A stretch of DNA of 64,000 nt, taken from assembly GCA_013076295.1 (NCBI GenBank), contig RQOL01000535.1:186001-250000 (forward strand), written 5' to 3'. This document shows, piece by piece, positions 9,838 through 20,334 of the stretch (position 1 is the stretch's first letter; each line of letters starts with the position of its first letter). The DNA comes from Sanderia malayensis. Lineage: Eukaryota > Cnidaria > Scyphozoa > Semaeostomeae > Pelagiidae. The position numbers were made by a program, and so were the translations under genes. Under the pieces are notes generated by a model, which made no database searches, had not been told where the DNA came from, and saw only the letters and a list, made by a program, of their open reading frames with translations.

Positions 9838-12137
9838 GGGTAGTTCTAATCGGTGGACCCCACGACTCGGGGACTCTCCTGACCCACGACTATACGACGT
9901 ACGGAAATATGACCCATGTCTTTAAAACCGCCAAATTTGCATTATTTTCACTGTAATTGTTGTAGCGAAGTCAAAGGCACTGTTTTGAAGTATGAAACGC
10001 AGTTTGGTGAGCATAGGAACAGAAATAAATGCTTTTCGAGTAAGCAATTTTGTCGAAAAAAGCACGCTGTCGTTGCAAATCACTGAGGTTTTCATATCGT
10101 AAGCAAGGAAACTGCGGTGGCAGCAATCGAATTCCTGTGGAGCCACGACACTGACATTTGCACCGTAATCAAAATTCCATCCTTTTCAGAAGCGTTGCGC
10201 AATTTGAAACCACCGGTAGTAAGAGAGAACAACTTTAAAGCATTTCATATAAATGCAGAAAGACTATTCTGCTATTGTAACGTCTGTGTTTGTTATCATC
10301 CATCAAATATAGCAACAAAATGTGAATATATCACAATATAACAACAGCTAAAGCAACGAAACATGGAAACCTTATCAACGTCATCATGCTCAACATTATA
10401 ATCGTTATCATCATTATTATTATCATTATTGCACCCTGCACCATGCACTGCGCAGGTATATTGAGTTTTTGACTGCTAGAAAACACTTGTAAAGTTTTCT
10501 ATGGGATGCAAATGGGCCTTAGTTACCCGAGGTTCGAGTTACTCCTGGTCTGACTTATCATGATTTTGCTGTTTTTATGAATATTATTTCTTTTCGAGTT
10601 TACTTCATTTGACTTTATCAAGTAAGAACACATTCCATCAAAATAGTCACAATACACAACTACTCAGATCATGTCATTGTAACACCATTTCTGTTTGGCG
10701 TAAACAGAGTTACAAATTTTTTGATAGATTCTTGAGAAGAGTCATGGATAGGATAGATCTATTTTTTCTCAAAGATAAAATGCATCTGATGTTGGTTTGG
10801 TTACAATATATAAAATTTGTTACTTTAAAACTTGAGTTAATTATGCGCGGATGTTTTTCATCGCGTGATCTACGCTCATCAACAAGGAAAGTTCATATAT
10901 TCCCTCCCTTTGGTATGTCAATGACTTGCGAAAGGCAGGCGATCTTAATCTGGCATATCAGGTTTTACGTAGTCATCATCAGTATCAGTATCATCATCAT
11001 CATCATCATCATCATCATTGCCGTTCCCCCTTTTAGAAAGAACCGCTGGCAGCATGCTTGACATTCCAGTGTGGCGTGCTTGACACGAAAATGAGACAGA
11101 TTGAGAACGAGGTGGTGACTTAGTTTTTAGTTAGAAATATATACATTTTAGAAACTATTGCAGATTAGAAGGTTAACTATTTGCAACTCTTTATAAAACT
11201 TGCAGCTTCCAGTTCTAGTCATACTTCTCTTATTCATGCTGCCGATAGTTTGTGTTCAGAATAAAACGTGCTCGTATTTCTTGTGTCTGCTTTTATCAAG
11301 AAGTTGATCTGAGTAGTTGTGTATTGTGACTATTTTGATGGAATGTGTTCTTACTTGATAAAGACAAATGAAGTAAACTCGAAAAGAAATAATATTAAAA
11401 AAAAACAGCAAAATCATGATAAGTCAGGCCAGGAGTAACTCGAACCTCGGGTAACTAAGGCCCATTTGCATCCCATAGAAAACTTTACAAGTGTTTTCTA
11501 GCAGTTAAAAACTCAATATACCTGCGCAGTGCATGGTGCAGGGTGCAATAATGATAATAATAATGATGATAACGATTATAATGTTGAGCATGATGACGTT
11601 GATAAAGTTTCCATGTTTCGTTGCTTTAGCTGTTGTTATGTTGTGATATATTCACATTTTGTTGCTATATTTGATGGATGATAACAAGCACAGACGTTAC
11701 AAAAGCGGAATAGTCTCTCTGCATTTATGAAATGCTTTAAAGTTGTTCTCTCTTACTACCGGTGGTTTCAGATTGCGCAACGCCTCTGAGAAGGGTGGAA
11801 TTTTGATTACGGTGCAAATGTCAGTGTCGTGGCTCCACAGGAATTCGATTACTGCCACCACAGTTTCCTTGCTTACAATATGAAAACCTCAGTGATTTGC
11901 AACGACAGCGTGCTTTTTGCGACAAAATTGCCTGCTCGAAAAGCATTTATTTCTGTTCCTATGCTCACCAAACTGCGTTTCATACTTCAAAACAGTGCCT
12001 TTGACTTCGCTACAATATTTACAGTGAAAGTAATGCAAATTTGGCAGTTTTAAAGACATGGGTCGTATTTCCATAGGTCGTATAGTCGTGGGTCAGGAGA
12101 GTCCCCGAGTCGTGGGGTCCACCGATTAGAACATCCC
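9838..12137. mobile_element. Foldback-type non-autonomous DNA transposon, copy 2, with 9-bp target duplication
   Basis: The left arm (9838 to about 10671) and right arm (about 11296-12137) are inverted copies of each other over about 0.84 kb, with high identity by eye. Both ends read GGG(T/A).GTTCTAATCGG followed by TGGACCCCACGA. The element is flanked by a perfect 9-bp direct repeat AAACTGCGC (9829-9837 and 12138-12146). The centre of about 0.6 kb holds an (ATC)n run near 10975-11018. No transposase is encoded. Long inverted arms beginning with G and a 9-bp duplication fit Mutator-like (MULE) non-autonomous elements best; an 8-bp reading would allow hAT. The superfamily is an inference. Confidence 0.85.
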
Positions 12138-12245
12138 AAACTGCGCAGTCGTGGAATACCATTCTAAAGCACGTAATGATGATGACTTAAAGCTAATTAA
12201 GATTAATAAATACTAGATCAAAGTCATTAAAGTAAACAGAACTTA

Positions 12246-12818
12246 GGCCCCGTTTACACGGTACCGGTCAAGCTTTTGTACAGATAGGGGTCGCGTTCAC
12301 ACGAGATCGGCTATCCGTACAAATATTTGTACGGATAGCCGTGCAAAAACTTGTCCTGTTAGGAAGAGTTGACAAGTTGACAACTTGAGCGGTTAAATAT
12401 TTGAACGGTACCGTGTAAACGCTTCTAACGGTGCAAACATTTGTACGGATTCATAAAGAGGTGAAAAAGTCAAGCAAACGAGGCAATTTGAAAATGTTGG
12501 ATTTGGCGCTCAAAATTTAAGAGCAGTTTCTTGTTATTTACGACGAAGTTTAACTTTCAGAAATGAAAAAGACAGTCGTCAATTTCATAAAAATCCAGAC
12601 AACAGATCATTTCACTCGCCACAAACAAAAAATAATTCGACTTGGGGCCAACGATTTATGAAAAAGCATACTGCCTGCGCATGACGAACAAAGAAAGCCG
12701 GCTAGCAAAATCCATCGTGTAAACGGGAGCCCTATCCGTACAAATATTTGACCGGTACACCTAGCCGTACAAAAACTTGAACGGCTAAAAACTTGACCGG
12801 TACCGTGTAAGCGGGGCC
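12246..12818. mobile_element. Harbinger-like MITE with TTA target duplication
   Basis: The ends are inverted repeats beginning GGCCCCG.TTACACGGTACC and extending through GGTCAAG.TTTT. The flanks are TTA on both sides (12243-12245 and 12819-12821), the TWA duplication of PIF/Harbinger-type elements. The interior contains further copies of the 'ccgtacaaatatttg' text in both orientations, including a perfect 32-bp palindrome at 12309-12340 centred on AATATT. It is non-coding and 573 bp long. Confidence 0.8.
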
Positions 12819-12821
12819 TTA

Positions 12822-13432
12822 AGCAAGCAAAACATAAATGAAACGAGAAAATATATAGAAAACAAATTAAGAGCTTACTAACTGGCCAAATGTGAAAGAG
12901 AGTAAAGGTAAACTGTGAATTTTTAGCTGTGGAAGAAGTGATTGCGAACAAGAGGAAGTGACTTTAGAATATTAGGAATGAAAATATAAATGCCTATAGT
13001 GGTTATCATGACAATGACAAAAACAAATATGCCTGTGCAAATGATTCAAATAAAAAAAATATATGGACTTTTAAAGAGTTTTTTCACACGACAAAGTGTA
13101 ACTCCGTTAATTAAGTAAAATAGCTTAAAAATTTCTGAATTGCACCGTTTTTTGTATGCAAAACTTGCGAAAAAGCTTAACCGGCTCGGCTTAAAATCTT
13201 GTCCGATATGAACAGAAAAAAATGGTCCTTGTTTCTGTATATACCCCGGGTAAATGTCGGGATAAATAGCCTTATCTGACCTCATTTGAACCTAGTTGCT
13301 TATTACACCAACTGCTTACTAAGAAATAATTTAAACTTTATGTTTTCTATTCCCTCTTATATTCTAACTTATTTATCTTCTCTGGTGTAGCTATTTATTT
13401 TCGAATCTGAGAATTAATTTCTATTTTTCTAG
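12822..13432. other. Upstream region and probable 5' intron of the secreted-protein gene
   Basis: AT-rich and non-coding. It ends with a good 3' splice-site candidate: a pyrimidine-rich run leading to TTTCTAG just before 'aaccgacattgg'. This suggests the gene at 13499 has at least one upstream non-coding exon. The promoter cannot be placed. Confidence 0.4.
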
Positions 13433-13498
13433 AACCGACATTGGACTTTTGGACTACATCGTTGCTAAATCCAAGCTGTGCAACAGTCTGTTCAAGTC

Positions 13499-16400
13499 AT
13501 GGCTCCAGTCCTAAGTAGGGCATTATTGTTTTACATTCTCGTTGCAATACATGCCACAGCCTTGGCCACTACATTCCCCGAGACATGTAGGAAATCGAGC
13601 ACTGGTAAAGAGGTCAGAATGTTTGTAAACCGTCGTCGTGATTCTTTGGACTTTCGTTACCTTTCGGATTATCAGGGTGAATTTGATGGTGTATTAATGA
13701 TGAAAGCTTTTAACAATTACTTATACAATATAATAAGTAACATACCAGGAGGGTTTCACGAATGGAATACCTTTAGCAGAGAAGTAAATGATTTATTGGG
13801 TGGAATAGACGAAATCTGCACAAATCATGATACAGATTACAGTACTGATGCATTTCCTTACGATTGCTACAACAAAGAACACTGGTGTTCCATGAAAGAA
13901 TTTCTAAGACAACTTAAAGGAAAGATAGATCTTACAAGACCGGGAGAAAGTAACTGGCTCAAGCGCTGGACAGGATTTTTCAACCCGCCACCACCAGACA
14001 CCAACTGGGGCAACGCTTTCGATAACGAAATTGAAATTGTGTGTCAAATTTTCTTCTATCACTCCTCTCTTGGAACAATGACAGAAAAAGCTAAGGAGCA
14101 TCGTGAACAACTCAAATCCAAAATTGTTGATCGTGTCTATTATTACGTTCGTACAAATAACATGGAATACCTGAAGCTATTTCTTGAGCAACTGGGGTGG
14201 GTTAAGGAAGATTTTTCGGAAGCTTGTGGTGACAGCAATGATGAATTTGTGTGTACAATCAAGCGTATTTTCAGTACTGTTGCTGCAATGATTGAAGACA
14301 CAGATACATTTAGTTGGAACTTTGAAACTCAAATTCCCAGAACAAGAGAAGTAATAGCAATGCTGTGGCTGGTTATCCCTGCAGAGGTTAGGGGAATTTT
14401 TCCTTCCATTGCCGATGACGATGTTGTCCGTGAGAGAATGCAAAGATATCTGCAAATATTGTTCGATAATGTTGTAAGCAAAACTGAAGGAGAGCTGGAG
14501 AGCCTATTGAGCCACTCTACACATCTCCAGACGAGAAGCGAAGCCGAGTGCAACGACCCAACGAATGATATTTCTGATGGATTGGAATGTATCTTTTATA
14601 GTGTTACAAAACATGCAAATGATTTAATATCAGCAGTTAAAAGTGGAAATTGGGGCGAACGAAGAACTTTGGATATTAGAAGCGCTATTTTGGTAGGTCT
14701 TATTGCAACTAAAACGAACAGTTACATAGAATATACAACTGCTCAAACAAGGGAGTTTGTTATAGATTCTTTTGAAAGAATTTACTTTTACGTGAAGCAA
14801 AATGACATTGAAGGACTAGACCAGTACACAAAATCAATGCCTGCCCCTGACACTTTGCAGACAACCCAAGGTCAACGCTGCTCTGAATTCTTCAATGATC
14901 TGAAATCAAGAATACCCTGCTTGTTTAATAACATGCTTCGAGAAATATTTGTTTTCATGAACTCACAGAAAAGGGCTCCTTTGAACACTAAAGTAATCAG
15001 TACTCAGTTTGACTACAAGACCTTGCTTCAAAGTGCGCAATTAGCATCTATTTCAACACAGATCGAGCAACAAACACTGGAAATAAAAGCTAATCTTGCC
15101 GAATGGGCAGATGAAATCAAAACCTTTGTATCACAAGATACGGGAAGAAAATTCTCTGCTCTTGAAGAATACTTCCAAGGAATTGCAGACTTTGACGAGA
15201 GAAAGGCAAATGCTGACATTGCTTTTATTGCAGGAAGATTGACAGGATTTGATGACCAAATTAATGAGCTGAAACCTGACCTAGAGGAACGTCTGATGGG
15301 CATCATAAACGGTTCTTTATTAGCAAATATGGTAGACACTGTGCAACGAGCAGGAGAGCTGGTTGTAAAAAGTGCATTTGCATGCAATCCACTTGATCCT
15401 GACCCAGGAGCTGTTATTGACAGTGTAAACGATCTTGCTCAAAGTGTTGTGAATGTGATGAGATCAGAGGCTTTGAAAAGATTGTTTGGGGCTGTCGTAG
15501 ATCAGACAACAAGCGTCGCTAAAAGGATATCCGAAAATAACGATTTTATTGAAAACGTCAGAACCATTGTTACTGACCTTCCGAACCAAGTGGATGACAA
15601 CGAAGCCTTCACGGAGAAGACAACTGAATTTCTTGATAAATATGCCGAATATGATCCTAAAGTACAAAGGCAAGAAATTGCTGCAATGGAAGGAAGTTGG
15701 GAAGCATTTATTGAAGAAGGATGCGACACAATGTTTGCAGGAGGGACTGCGGCCTCTGGTGTTGTCGAATCTATTTTTGCAAACAAAGGTGACTGTTTGA
15801 CAACACATGCAAAGATAAACAAACTAGTTGAAACCTTTTCCGAAATTTACGATTATCAATTCGATCTGATGGAAACCCTTGCCACAGCAGTAAGAGCCTA
15901 CCAGTCTAAGTTTTTTTCACGAAGACTTGATACCAACCTTCGCGTCATCGGCGAAGAAGATCTCACGGACGAGAGTGACAATGAAGCTGTAAACCTGAAT
16001 GAAGCCATGCTGAACTTTTTTCTTATATACAGAATGCACACCACTCAGATACTCTCACAATATTGCAACTATTTGGAATTCAAAAATGCCGGGGAAATGC
16101 CATCAGTTTGCCCCAATGCCCTACATTCGCTGGAACAAAATGATATCAGCAGAGTTATCGCATTCAGTCCAGCCTCGTGTACCCCTGAATCGTTTAAATT
16201 TGTCGAAATTCCTACTACTGATTCAAATAATGAAGACAAGAGAGGCTTTATCAACACTACAAGACTGTATAGTGGCGAAGAAATCCCATTTAAAATTCCA
16301 AATATCGATTGGCTTCTAAGGCATGAATGGATCACAAATGCAGATGCCAGAGATACTGCAATCTATGTAACAGCATTTGAGTTGTTTCTTCCAAGTGATG

Positions 16401-16999
16401 GAACACCTGGTTCAAGAAAAAAGATTTCGAATAAACAACAGAGTGATCAGTCTAAGATCAAGATCACAAAATCTGAACCTGGACGATCCTTAATGAAAAA
16501 AAGTTTTCTTACGAAAAAGAAATTAATAAAGAGTGCCAGTTCATCTGTACCAGAGCAAGGACGAAAAGATGTTTCACTAAATTTAATGAGATCACGTCGT
16601 TCATCAACAGAACGTGAGATTCGGTTCAAAATTACAGCCAGGCATTCAGCACCATTGTTTTTTGAAGATGAATCAGACCGCTATGGCTTACAGCCAAACC
16701 GGAGATACATATTCACATACCAAGAAAATGCAGATTCTTGCAGACAAGATAGAATTGACAATCCATATTCAAGCAGTCTTCCTGAACTCTGCCCTGTATC
16801 CCTGAAACCTGATGACAACGATGTCAACCCTTCAGTGTTCTCTTTATGGAAGATCAAGTTGCAGGCTCCCACGTTTGAAAACATCCCAGAAGTTGCCAAT
16901 ACACCTCTTAAGGCTGCTATCAGGTTGTGCAAAGTCAAGAAGCCTTCAACTGTTTCAAAGAAGAAGAGGAACAAGAAGAAGGAAGGAAAAAAGGAGTAA
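13499..16999 (+). CDS. Large secreted protein with tandem helical cysteine repeats, uncharacterised
   Basis: The 1166-codon single coding exon starts at the ATG at 13499, because it directly encodes a signal peptide (MAPVLSRALLFYILVAI..., likely cleaved after ATALA). The seven upstream in-frame codons lack an ATG. Residues about 60-500 hold four weak tandem repeats of about 108 residues. Equivalent helices start near residues 201, 310 and 417 (pattern R..Y.YV..N..E.L), each followed by a cysteine pair near 242, 350 and 460; a first, less regular unit lies at 60-140. Residues 500-830 are predicted mostly helical. The C-terminal part (about 880-1140) is beta-like with more cysteines and is split by a basic, serine-rich linker. 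The tail is lysine-rich. No known domain is recognised, and I infer an extracellular structural or matrix role only from the signal peptide. There is no stop or frameshift, so it is likely a functional host gene. Confidence 0.8.
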   Translation: MAPVLSRALLFYILVAIHATALATTFPETCRKSSTGKEVRMFVNRRRDSLDFRYLSDYQGEFDGVLMMKAFNNYLYNIISNIPGGFHEWNTFSREVNDLLGGIDEICTNHDTDYSTDAFPYDCYNKEHWCSMKEFLRQLKGKIDLTRPGESNWLKRWTGFFNPPPPDTNWGNAFDNEIEIVCQIFFYHSSLGTMTEKAKEHREQLKSKIVDRVYYYVRTNNMEYLKLFLEQLGWVKEDFSEACGDSNDEFVCTIKRIFSTVAAMIEDTDTFSWNFETQIPRTREVIAMLWLVIPAEVRGIFPSIADDDVVRERMQRYLQILFDNVVSKTEGELESLLSHSTHLQTRSEAECNDPTNDISDGLECIFYSVTKHANDLISAVKSGNWGERRTLDIRSAILVGLIATKTNSYIEYTTAQTREFVIDSFERIYFYVKQNDIEGLDQYTKSMPAPDTLQTTQGQRCSEFFNDLKSRIPCLFNNMLREIFVFMNSQKRAPLNTKVISTQFDYKTLLQSAQLASISTQIEQQTLEIKANLAEWADEIKTFVSQDTGRKFSALEEYFQGIADFDERKANADIAFIAGRLTGFDDQINELKPDLEERLMGIINGSLLANMVDTVQRAGELVVKSAFACNPLDPDPGAVIDSVNDLAQSVVNVMRSEALKRLFGAVVDQTTSVAKRISENNDFIENVRTIVTDLPNQVDDNEAFTEKTTEFLDKYAEYDPKVQRQEIAAMEGSWEAFIEEGCDTMFAGGTAASGVVESIFANKGDCLTTHAKINKLVETFSEIYDYQFDLMETLATAVRAYQSKFFSRRLDTNLRVIGEEDLTDESDNEAVNLNEAMLNFFLIYRMHTTQILSQYCNYLEFKNAGEMPSVCPNALHSLEQNDISRVIAFSPASCTPESFKFVEIPTTDSNNEDKRGFINTTRLYSGEEIPFKIPNIDWLLRHEWITNADARDTAIYVTAFELFLPSDGTPGSRKKISNKQQSDQSKIKITKSEPGRSLMKKSFLTKKKLIKSASSSVPEQGRKDVSLNLMRSRRSSTEREIRFKITARHSAPLFFEDESDRYGLQPNRRYIFTYQENADSCRQDRIDNPYSSSLPELCPVSLKPDDNDVNPSVFSLWKIKLQAPTFENIPEVANTPLKAAIRLCKVKKPSTVSKKKRNKKKEGKKE

Positions 17000-17022
17000 A
17001 CATGCAAAGTGGAGCAAAAATG

Positions 17023-17028
17023 AATAAA
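17023..17028 (+). terminator. Poly(A) signal AATAAA
   Basis: It lies 24 bases after the stop codon of the secreted-protein gene, in the right orientation, so the 3' UTR would be short. Confidence 0.6.
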
Positions 17029-17727
17029 AGAATTAATCTGCTGACAAACGAATATTGAAATTTGAGAAACTTGAACCCACACGTTTTAATTAAAATATTT
17101 ACCAATTTTTCTCACATAACGAGTAATGTTAGCAAAGTAAGCTATGCCAGTATTGTTCAGAATATAGGAAGATATCAGAATTAATTGTCATGGTGGCAAA
17201 AAAATACAAAATATGAAGTACATTTATGACTCGGATGCGCGCGCACAAGCGAGTATGTCTTGCTTCCGCAAGTCTAGAGCTTTAGCTGATCTTGGTGGGT
17301 GGGGAAAAACGATATGTTCTGCGTCCTATCTCTGTTTTTTATGTTTCTTCTGAGCATCTAATTAAAACGGTCATTTTTTATTTGGAGCAAGAGGTATTCA
17401 TTGCGTTTAAGGTAACGACAATTTGAATAAAGCAAGCCGTTCTGAAGATTTCGGATTTTGAAGGAGGTTACTTATGTATTGTTTGGATATTTATTTCAAT
17501 ATTGGCAGCCGGCAGCAGAAAGAAGCAGAAAGAACAAGATTGATACGAAAAGAGCAATTAAGCTTGAAAATCGAAATCATTGAATAATTTGATTTACTAT
17601 ATTTACAAAAGAATGAAAAATAATAAAAGTAAGCCAAAAGATTAGGAACGGTTAAATAAATATCAACAGAACTGAAACATTAAGAAAATTTGAAACACTA
17701 CAAAACCAAAATAAATATTTAACTTTC
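17029..17727. other. Intergenic, nothing recognised
   Basis: AT-rich, with no open frame or repeat that I can support. Confidence 0.4.
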
Positions 17728-18058
17728 TTAAAAAAATTGTCTGCTATTGTTGGGAGCGGGGTTAATGCTATAAATAGCCATACCCGCTCTAATATTCCAC
17801 ACAGTGGAAACTTCTCCTCGTTGTACTTGCAGCTAAAAATAAATGCGGCTTTTATTAACAATAGAAATGAGGACATCACTCCGGCATCGTAAGCATTGCC
17901 CATAATCATAACATAATATTGGCTGGACCTGGTATCTCTCACGATAAGCAAATCAGGATTTTTTTCTCCTGTTGATTTGATAGAATCGAATGTTTCCAGA
18001 ACCTGCTTTCTGCTTCTTTTCGCCAGCAGTGCAGCACTGAAGCAGGCTAGATCGTCAT
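17728..18058 (-). other. Candidate coding exon, unknown protein
   Basis: On the minus strand a strong acceptor-like sequence (TTTCTTTTAG) ends at 18059, followed by about 110 open codons in phase 2. These read like a real protein (segments KRSRKQVLETF, RDTRSSQYYVMIMGNAYDAG, CKYNEEKFPLCGI). A weak GT donor occurs near 17728, after which the frame becomes low-complexity. I cannot find partner exons or name the family. It could be an exon of a host gene or a captured transposon exon. Confidence 0.35.
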
Positions 18059-18932
18059 CTAAAAGAAAGTCATACTATTTACTTCAACCGGAAAATGATC
18101 AGACGTAAAGATACTATTTAGATATAGTCCTTGTTTATTCAGAATCAATTCTTTTATTCCCCCAATTTTTCATGTTCCATGTTCCATCCGGGATGTTATC
18201 TCTATTTTGAACAACATCTCAAATGTTTGGGTTTTTGTGTGATTCTATTCGGGTTGCTTTCATGTTTTCATTTACCATGGCCAAACTATCTGCTATCTTC
18301 CACCCACCTTTACGGCAGTATTTTTGAAATGTTCCATGATAGCGTTGCCTTCTTTGATCTTTTCTCTTATGTGATTCCAACGGTTTCTAATTGCCAAAAT
18401 TCATCGATTTAAAGAGGTGCATGTAAAGTTGATTCTACTGGCGTCAAACTGTGCGTGGTTTTGCTACATGAATGCATCACTATGAACATCATGTTTTCTT
18501 GTTTTGTGGTTGTTCTAAAAATAACCCATCCAAACATTCCTTAATAAGGTCCATCTTCTATTTCCATTTTTTATGGCGAAATAATGTCACTGCAGTAGCC
18601 GTTGCCGATAAGTAATCCATGGACAGTTGACGTCCAAGTGGTAAGATATATTGGCTGTCTTTGTAGTTTTCCACTTTTCTCTGAAACAACGCTTGCTTTA
18701 ATCACGTCCTTAGCTTTCAATATTAACCTAACAACAGGGGCAACAATTTCTTTTTGTTTGGTTGCACAAATGTGTAGATGCCTAATTTTTTCTTCCCGGT
18801 TGAACCAGAAGTTTTCTTACGACAATCAAGTGATCAGAACAAAACGTAAAACAACAACATGATTGTGTAAAACTGTGGCTTCATCAATACCAAATCTGTG
18901 CCCTTATCTACTGCTGAAGGCATAGTGATATT
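18059..18932. other. Non-coding or decayed stretch
   Basis: Short minus-strand coding-like scraps appear around 18180-18420 (NRWNHIREKIKEGNAIMEHF) and 18600-18700 with stops between them. They may belong to the same decayed locus as the neighbouring minus-strand pieces. No product is recognised. Confidence 0.25.
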
Positions 18933-19365
18933 TCAATTTAATAAAATATGACTTGTCAACAGATCGATTGCTGGAGACGTATTTTCCGGCTTCCGCGATA
19001 AACTTGCACCCAAAATCAATGTAGGCAACCGATTTGCAACTTCCGTCAGCATTAAATACTTTCTTCTTGAGACTTTTGTAATGTAGCTGAAGCTCTTTCT
19101 CCAGGTTTTCCGGTCTGCATTGGTAGACTGAAATAGAGCATTAACTGCTTCGAACTCTGCTGTGATTGGAGTTGCAAACTGAACATATAAATAGCTCACT
19201 GGACCTGCAAACAATTCATGTACCAATCTTGCCTTGAATTTGATGCTTTGGGAAGATGAAGACCCAACAGCGAAGAGGTATGCTTTTAGTTCCACCCAGT
19301 TGAGCAAGATGTTGTACCCTACATTAGTAAACCACAAATTAACCAGCGAGTTTTACAGTACTGTG
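18933..19365 (-). pseudogene. hAT-like transposase remnant (C-terminal half)
   Basis: The minus-strand frame contains FKARLVHELFAGP, LYVQFATPI and FEAVNALFQSTNAD, the order seen in the region after the 'TRW' motif of ZBED/SCAND3-like hAT-derived proteins. In another frame just upstream a TRWLICG motif is visible, followed by a stop, so the two are separated by a frameshift. Flanking domains (BED finger, dimerisation end) are not seen. It is a dead fragment. Confidence 0.5.
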
Positions 19366-19573
19366 TGAATGGTAATGGAGTACCATATCGCTTATTATCC
19401 GGATTCATCATATCAATTTTTAGGGGCTCATCACATCAATTTTTAAGGTGTTGTCAAAATTTTGACCACAGTTTTTGAGTGCAATTCACATATAGGGTCA
19501 CAAACACTCTAAATCAAAGACAAACCTCATTCCTAAAAATTTGCTTGATAGGCCATGTGAAATTAAATAGGCC

Positions 19574-19821
19574 TGTTCCGGAGCAGCAGCGCGGTGCAGG
19601 TCTTTTTATAATTAATGTATTTTTTGATTGACAGCTAAAATATGTAGCACCACATGATTCGGGTGTGGAATTTGTCTTGTGAGACTTTAGAGTTGGAGTG
19701 TAGTCGTGTTCTATGTTATGTGAATCGATTGAGATAAAATTTGATTGAAAAGGTTGCTTTACTTGTATGATTCTTCCTCGTTGTATAAAAGAACTGGAAA
19801 GGGGGAAAAAGTTCTCCAACA
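19574..19821 (+). repeat. BEL/Pao 5' LTR
   Basis: 248 bp beginning TGTTCCGG and ending CTCCAACA. It contains a TATAAAAG box near the 3' end, about 35 bp before the LTR end, as expected of an LTR promoter. Confidence 0.9.
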
Positions 19822-19825
19822 TAAT

Positions 19826-19843
19826 TGGTCCACCGAGCCGGAT
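19826..19843 (+). promoter_or_regulatory. tRNA primer binding site
   Basis: TGGTCCACCGAGCCGGAT begins four bases after the 5' LTR. It starts with TGG, complementary to a tRNA CCA end, and the rest has the look of an acceptor/T-arm complement. The tRNA species was not determined. Confidence 0.65.
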
Positions 19844-19860
19844 ACTGTAGAGGGAATAAT

Positions 19861-20334
19861 ATGGATCAAGTAGAGAAAACCAAGAGAAAGAGAACCACCA
19901 CGCGGGGATTAGTTACCAAATTAATCAAGAAGGTGGAAGAGCTGTTAGATGAAGAGAACACGGACATCGACGGCAGGAAACGCACAATGTACCAAGGGTA
20001 TCTAGAAGATAAGTCTCGTTGTTTGAAGGAGCACGAGGAAGTGATTTTAGACAGTTTGTTCGACGAAGACGCAGATGAGGAAACGTGTGCCAACGAAGCT
20101 GAAGAGGCAGATGAAATTCGGCAAAAAATTGCGTTTAATCTGATTTGTTTGGAAAAGGCTTTGATAGACATAGAAGAGGACTCAACAAAGTCGGTTGCGA
20201 GTGCTAAGTTGCGGCGAAGCACATCAAGAGATAGTTTGATCTCGGTCCGTACAGTCGGTTCAGTTGTATCGTCTGAAGAAGGGAGCCAAGAAGGCCAAGA
20301 TGAAATATCGAAGAAACCGTACACAAGGGTGACG
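19861..20334 (+). pseudogene. BEL/Pao gag N-terminus, truncated
   Basis: The frame starts at the ATG at 19861 (MDQVEKTKRKRTTTRGLVTK) and encodes a highly charged helical protein typical of the N-terminus of Pao-type gag-pol. It runs cleanly to 20334, where the hAT terminus CAGGGCCGG begins. The rest of gag, protease and the start of RT are missing. Upstream in-frame codons from 19825 are not needed, because this ATG lies just after the primer site. Confidence 0.75.

Noticed and set aside
13904..16629. Several minus-strand frames of 60-130 codons under the secreted-protein gene
   Set aside because: They are shadows of the intact plus-strand gene with no independent motifs or splice signals.
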